Positions 61,905 to 64,000 of a DNA stretch of 64,000 nucleotides are shown here, piece by piece; position 1 is the stretch's first letter, and every line of letters starts with the position of its first letter. The stretch lies in NCBI RefSeq assembly GCF_900103505.1, contig NZ_FNIA01000003.1:1-64000 (forward strand), read 5' to 3'. A program made the translations under genes and the position numbers. The stretch is from Haloarchaeobius iranensis (lineage in GTDB: Archaea > Halobacteriota > Halobacteria > Halobacteriales > Natrialbaceae). The notes below the pieces were generated by a model. That model did no database searches. It was not told the DNA's origin and saw nothing but the letters and a program-made list of their open reading frames with translations.

Positions 61905-62690
61905 GACCCAAACACCTCTGTCAAGTTACAGGAAATGAGGCGTGTCTGCAACCCCGGTCTAGGGGGTCGAACCCCGGGGGTTATGCAGCCAGAACCGGGT
62001 TCGCCGAATCGGGGTTCTACCCATATTCCGTTCTGCCTCCGAGGACACGTTTCGTCTGGTCGCTCACCGCCGTTCAACTGATGGCCGACCGTCGGATCGG
62101 CTGGTCCACTCATCCGTTCGAGGCGACTCGCGCCCCGGTAATCAATCTATCCCCAGAAGCATGGATAAAAGACCTTATCCGTATTACTAGGTGCTCCATA
62201 CCTCGTGCTATGTATTATTATCAAATAATCTGGACCCATAAATCGTGTCTACTGGGGCCAGAGATACAGATAATTATTTCCAGCCCTGTTGTCTCAACTT
62301 GGTCTGGTTCGAGGGACGGTTATCGCCGCCACCATCGTCGTGGGTTTCTCAACCACGTGTTGCATTCGGCTGGAACGACTGCTGGGGGAGGGTGCCCACG
62401 GTTCACTCTGGGACGGTAGTCTGGGGCGACCCATCTGGTGTGTTCCTCGATGTACATTCGAACGGATGGAACCGGGGCACCTCCAGGCAGGCCGATACCG
62501 CAATTGTGACGACGGGGTCGACCGATAGCCACGTCCAGGAGTCCGGGCCGATAATCTCGCGGTGCGAGCGTATCGAGACGGTCGAGACTGCGGGTTCTCG
62601 TTGGGGATCTCGGGTGCAGAGACGGATCCTGAGACTGGTCGAGTAAAAACTGATAAACCGAATTTTGCTATATAGAACGCGTGGTGCGGA
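61905..62690. other. Gene-poor region with two GC hairpins next to the recombinase pair
   Basis: About 790 bp without a convincing gene. It starts with two strong inverted repeats: 61950-61982 (AACCCCGG...CCGGGGGTT) and about 61991-62018 (AGAACC...GGTTCT with TTCGCCGAA at the centre). Then comes an AT-rich stretch at 62130-62290 (TAAAAGACCTTAT, TATTATTATCAAATAAT), then GC-rich sequence with short open frames of poor codon bias. Possible recombination site, promoter region or decayed genes; nothing is decisive. Confidence 0.5.
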
Positions 62691-62696
62691 GCGAAC

Positions 62697-63596
62697 TCAC
62701 TGGACCGCGAGCTCTGTCTCCACGTCACCGAACAGCGCCGTAACCGCGGCATCGCCGTCCGTCGATTCTTCCACGTTCTCCATCAGTACCGTCTCGCTGG
62801 GGAACAGCTGCGTGCCGAGTTCGAGCCCGTGGTCACGGGCCGTACCGCCGGTCATCGTGAGGTAGACGCCGACGCCCGTCTCCGCGATACCCGCTTCCTC
62901 CTCCTGACCGTCGCCGGGATAGCAGAACTCGACATCCTGCATGACGTCGGTGCCGAGGACGGCCTCGACCAGGCGTTCGTAGCGCGGTGAGATGCAGAGC
63001 TCGCCCTCGTACTCGGCGACGAACTTCCGTGTCGCCCCGTCGGCGCGGTAGCTGTCGAGAAGCTCGGGCGTCGCCATCAGCGTGTGGTGTACTGTATCAC
63101 CCAGTCCCGTGACGACCCGGACGTCGGTGTCGTGCGGGTCGATGCGGGCGTTCACGTCCGCGATGCTGTCGAGGGGCTCCGGCCTGAGTGCGACGACCTC
63201 CTCGAGGACGAGGTCCGCACTGTCGAAGCCGAACGCGAACGAGTGGGTCCGGAGCGAGCGGAACGGCTCCTCCCGACCGACGAGCTGGATTGGCCCGGTC
63301 TCGGTCTCGACCGTGACGCTGTCGAAGACGACGCGACGGGGGAGCCCATCGCGGTCGTCACGCAGCAGGGTGAACTCCGGTCGATGCGGATGGCCGAGGT
63401 CGCTGTAGTCAGCGAGCCGTTCGTACACGTTGCGGGGGTCCTCCGCGCGCCCCTTCGTGATCGCCTTCTCGTACCGGAGCGTGGAGATGATCGAGTCGGC
63501 GAGTTCGGTCGCGTCGGCGCGTGCTGCGACCCGCTCGAGAACTGCCTCCAGCGGACGCCCCTTCCGCGGGACTGCGACGGCTGTCGTCTCGGCCAT
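62697..63596 (-). CDS. Uncharacterised protein with HisG-like N-terminus
   Basis: 299 aa. The opening AVAVPRKGRPLEAVLERVAARA resembles the first strand and loop of ATP phosphoribosyltransferase (IAVPxKGRL). The rest does not carry clear HisG motifs; instead it has FTLLRDDRDGLPRRVVFDSVTVE, ISPRYERLVEAVLGTDVMQDVEF and FPSETVLMENVEESTDGDA. It is longer and different from haloarchaeal HisG. Perhaps a distant paralog with a ligand-binding role. A TATA-like region upstream is not clear; 41 nt from the next gene. Confidence 0.65.
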   Translation of the reverse strand: MAETTAVAVPRKGRPLEAVLERVAARADATELADSIISTLRYEKAITKGRAEDPRNVYERLADYSDLGHPHRPEFTLLRDDRDGLPRRVVFDSVTVETETGPIQLVGREEPFRSLRTHSFAFGFDSADLVLEEVVALRPEPLDSIADVNARIDPHDTDVRVVTGLGDTVHHTLMATPELLDSYRADGATRKFVAEYEGELCISPRYERLVEAVLGTDVMQDVEFCYPGDGQEEEAGIAETGVGVYLTMTGGTARDHGLELGTQLFPSETVLMENVEESTDGDAAVTALFGDVETELAVQ

Positions 63597-63637
63597 TTCG
63601 CGGACGAACGGCTTCGGGGAAGAAAACGTGTTCGTTC

Positions 63638-64000
63638 TCAGCTGAACATCTCGCCGAGCTGGTCACGCCAGTCCTGGATCTCGGTGACCTCCTCCTCAAC
63701 CTCGTCGACCCGGGACGCGACCTCGCCGAGGTCGTCCTCGAGTTCGGTCACGTCGGCCTGCACGTCGTCGATGCTGTCGGTGGCGTCGGCGATGTCTCCC
63801 GACAGGGACTCGGTCGACTCGTCGAGGTCGGTCCGGAGCTCGGAGACGTCATCGGACACCGCCTCGATTTCGGTCTCGAGGTCGGTCACGTCCGCCTCGA
63901 CGTCCTCGACGGACGAACGCACGTCGTCCACCTCGTCGTAGAGCGAGGTGATCTCCCCGTCGTGGGTTTCGAGGTCCGCCGAGAGGGTCGAGACCTCGTC
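63638..64000 (-). CDS. Coiled-coil protein, C-terminal part (cut by window edge)
   Basis: At least 120 aa of unbroken heptad-like sequence with a roughly 21-residue period of D/E, V, L and S (VSELRTDLDESTESLSGDIADATDSIDDVQADVTELEDDLGEVASRVDEVEEEVTEIQDW), ending LGEMFS. The frame is open up to the right edge, so the N-terminus lies beyond 64000; the GTG at 63931 is not the true start. Resembles the filament part of chromosome-segregation-like or tail-fibre-like coiled coils in haloarchaea. No functional domain visible. Confidence 0.75.
   Translation of the reverse strand, partial: DEVSTLSADLETHDGEITSLYDEVDDVRSSVEDVEADVTDLETEIEAVSDDVSELRTDLDESTESLSGDIADATDSIDDVQADVTELEDDLGEVASRVDEVEEEVTEIQDWRDQLGEMFS

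Noticed and set aside
61950..62030. tRNA-like T-arm strings (GGTTCGAC, GGGTTCGCC) suggesting a tRNA or tRNA fragment as an attachment site
   Set aside because: No acceptor, D-arm or anticodon arm can be built around them; the sequence is better described as two hairpins.
62245..62646. 133-codon plus-strand frame
   Set aside because: Codon bias unlike the neighbours, Cys/Trp-rich, no recognisable domain; probably chance or a decayed gene.

Overview
The window looks like chromosomal DNA of a haloarchaeon (class Halobacteria). The DNA is very GC-rich and the proteins are acidic. There is an archaeal 16S rRNA, an archaeal TFE, SRP19, Gar1, aIF1 and aTrm56. Many exported proteins have twin-arginine signals with lipoboxes, and many starts sit about 25-30 nt after a TATA box with almost no leader. 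Genus cannot be decided by eye. Gene order and spacing look like a core chromosome with one accessory block and several decayed genes. I found no insertion sequence, CRISPR array, tRNA or replication gene inside the window.

Left edge (1-6.3 kb): a complete 16S gene on the minus strand (the rest of the rRNA operon lies off the left edge), its leader and a promoter, a decayed subtilase, a frameshifted acetyltransferase, an epimerase, an SDR, a TauE/SafE-like permease and trm56. From 6.3 to 19.7 kb lies a denitrification/anaerobic block: copper nitrite reductase (nirK), quinol nitric oxide reductase (norB), a halocyanin, a heme-copper-oxidase-like membrane protein, a cupin, three DUF2249 proteins, a TenA protein, a CBS protein, two regulators, and a compact minus-strand set made of a CGCGG-motif small protein, a radical SAM/SPASM enzyme, a HemA C-terminus-like protein and an uncharacterised protein. 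The most striking signal here is a 12-bp palindrome (consensus CGAAC-NN-GTTCG) in front of nearly every one of these transcription units, most often ending 37-40 bp before the start codon. It defines a local regulon that joins the uncharacterised genes to nirK/norB.

From 19.8 to 32.4 kb are housekeeping genes (tfe with a DUF2110 gene, a CinA-like protein, a CBS-containing site-2 protease, an NAD-kinase-like protein, an AbrB/PhoU regulator, LEA-type proteins, an aldehyde dehydrogenase). Two are damaged: one by a frameshift, and a nitrilase by an in-frame TGA. After the nitrilase comes a 320-bp gene-free stretch dense in perfect inverted repeats behind a TATA box, a candidate structured RNA. 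From 32.5 to 37.2 kb are a halocyanin and a two-gene operon: a 1147-aa exported protein with a staphylococcal-nuclease domain split by an insertion, a cohesin-like domain and a C-terminal dockerin, followed by a second exported cohesin-like protein.

From 37.4 to 60.3 kb: acyl-CoA dehydrogenase, two glutamate dehydrogenases, a CitE-like lyase, a DUF2332 protein lacking a usable start, a CorA transporter, an MFS transporter, an ornithine-cyclodeaminase-like protein, an SDR fossil, a presenilin-type protease, the gar1-srp19 pair, a divergent cobalamin/iron-type ABC importer, aIF1 and a CoA-binding protein. From 60.4 kb to the right edge: a tyrosine recombinase with its DUF5805-like partner, a 790-bp gene-poor region starting with two GC hairpins, a protein with a HisG-like N-terminus, and the C-terminal end of a coiled-coil protein cut by the window.
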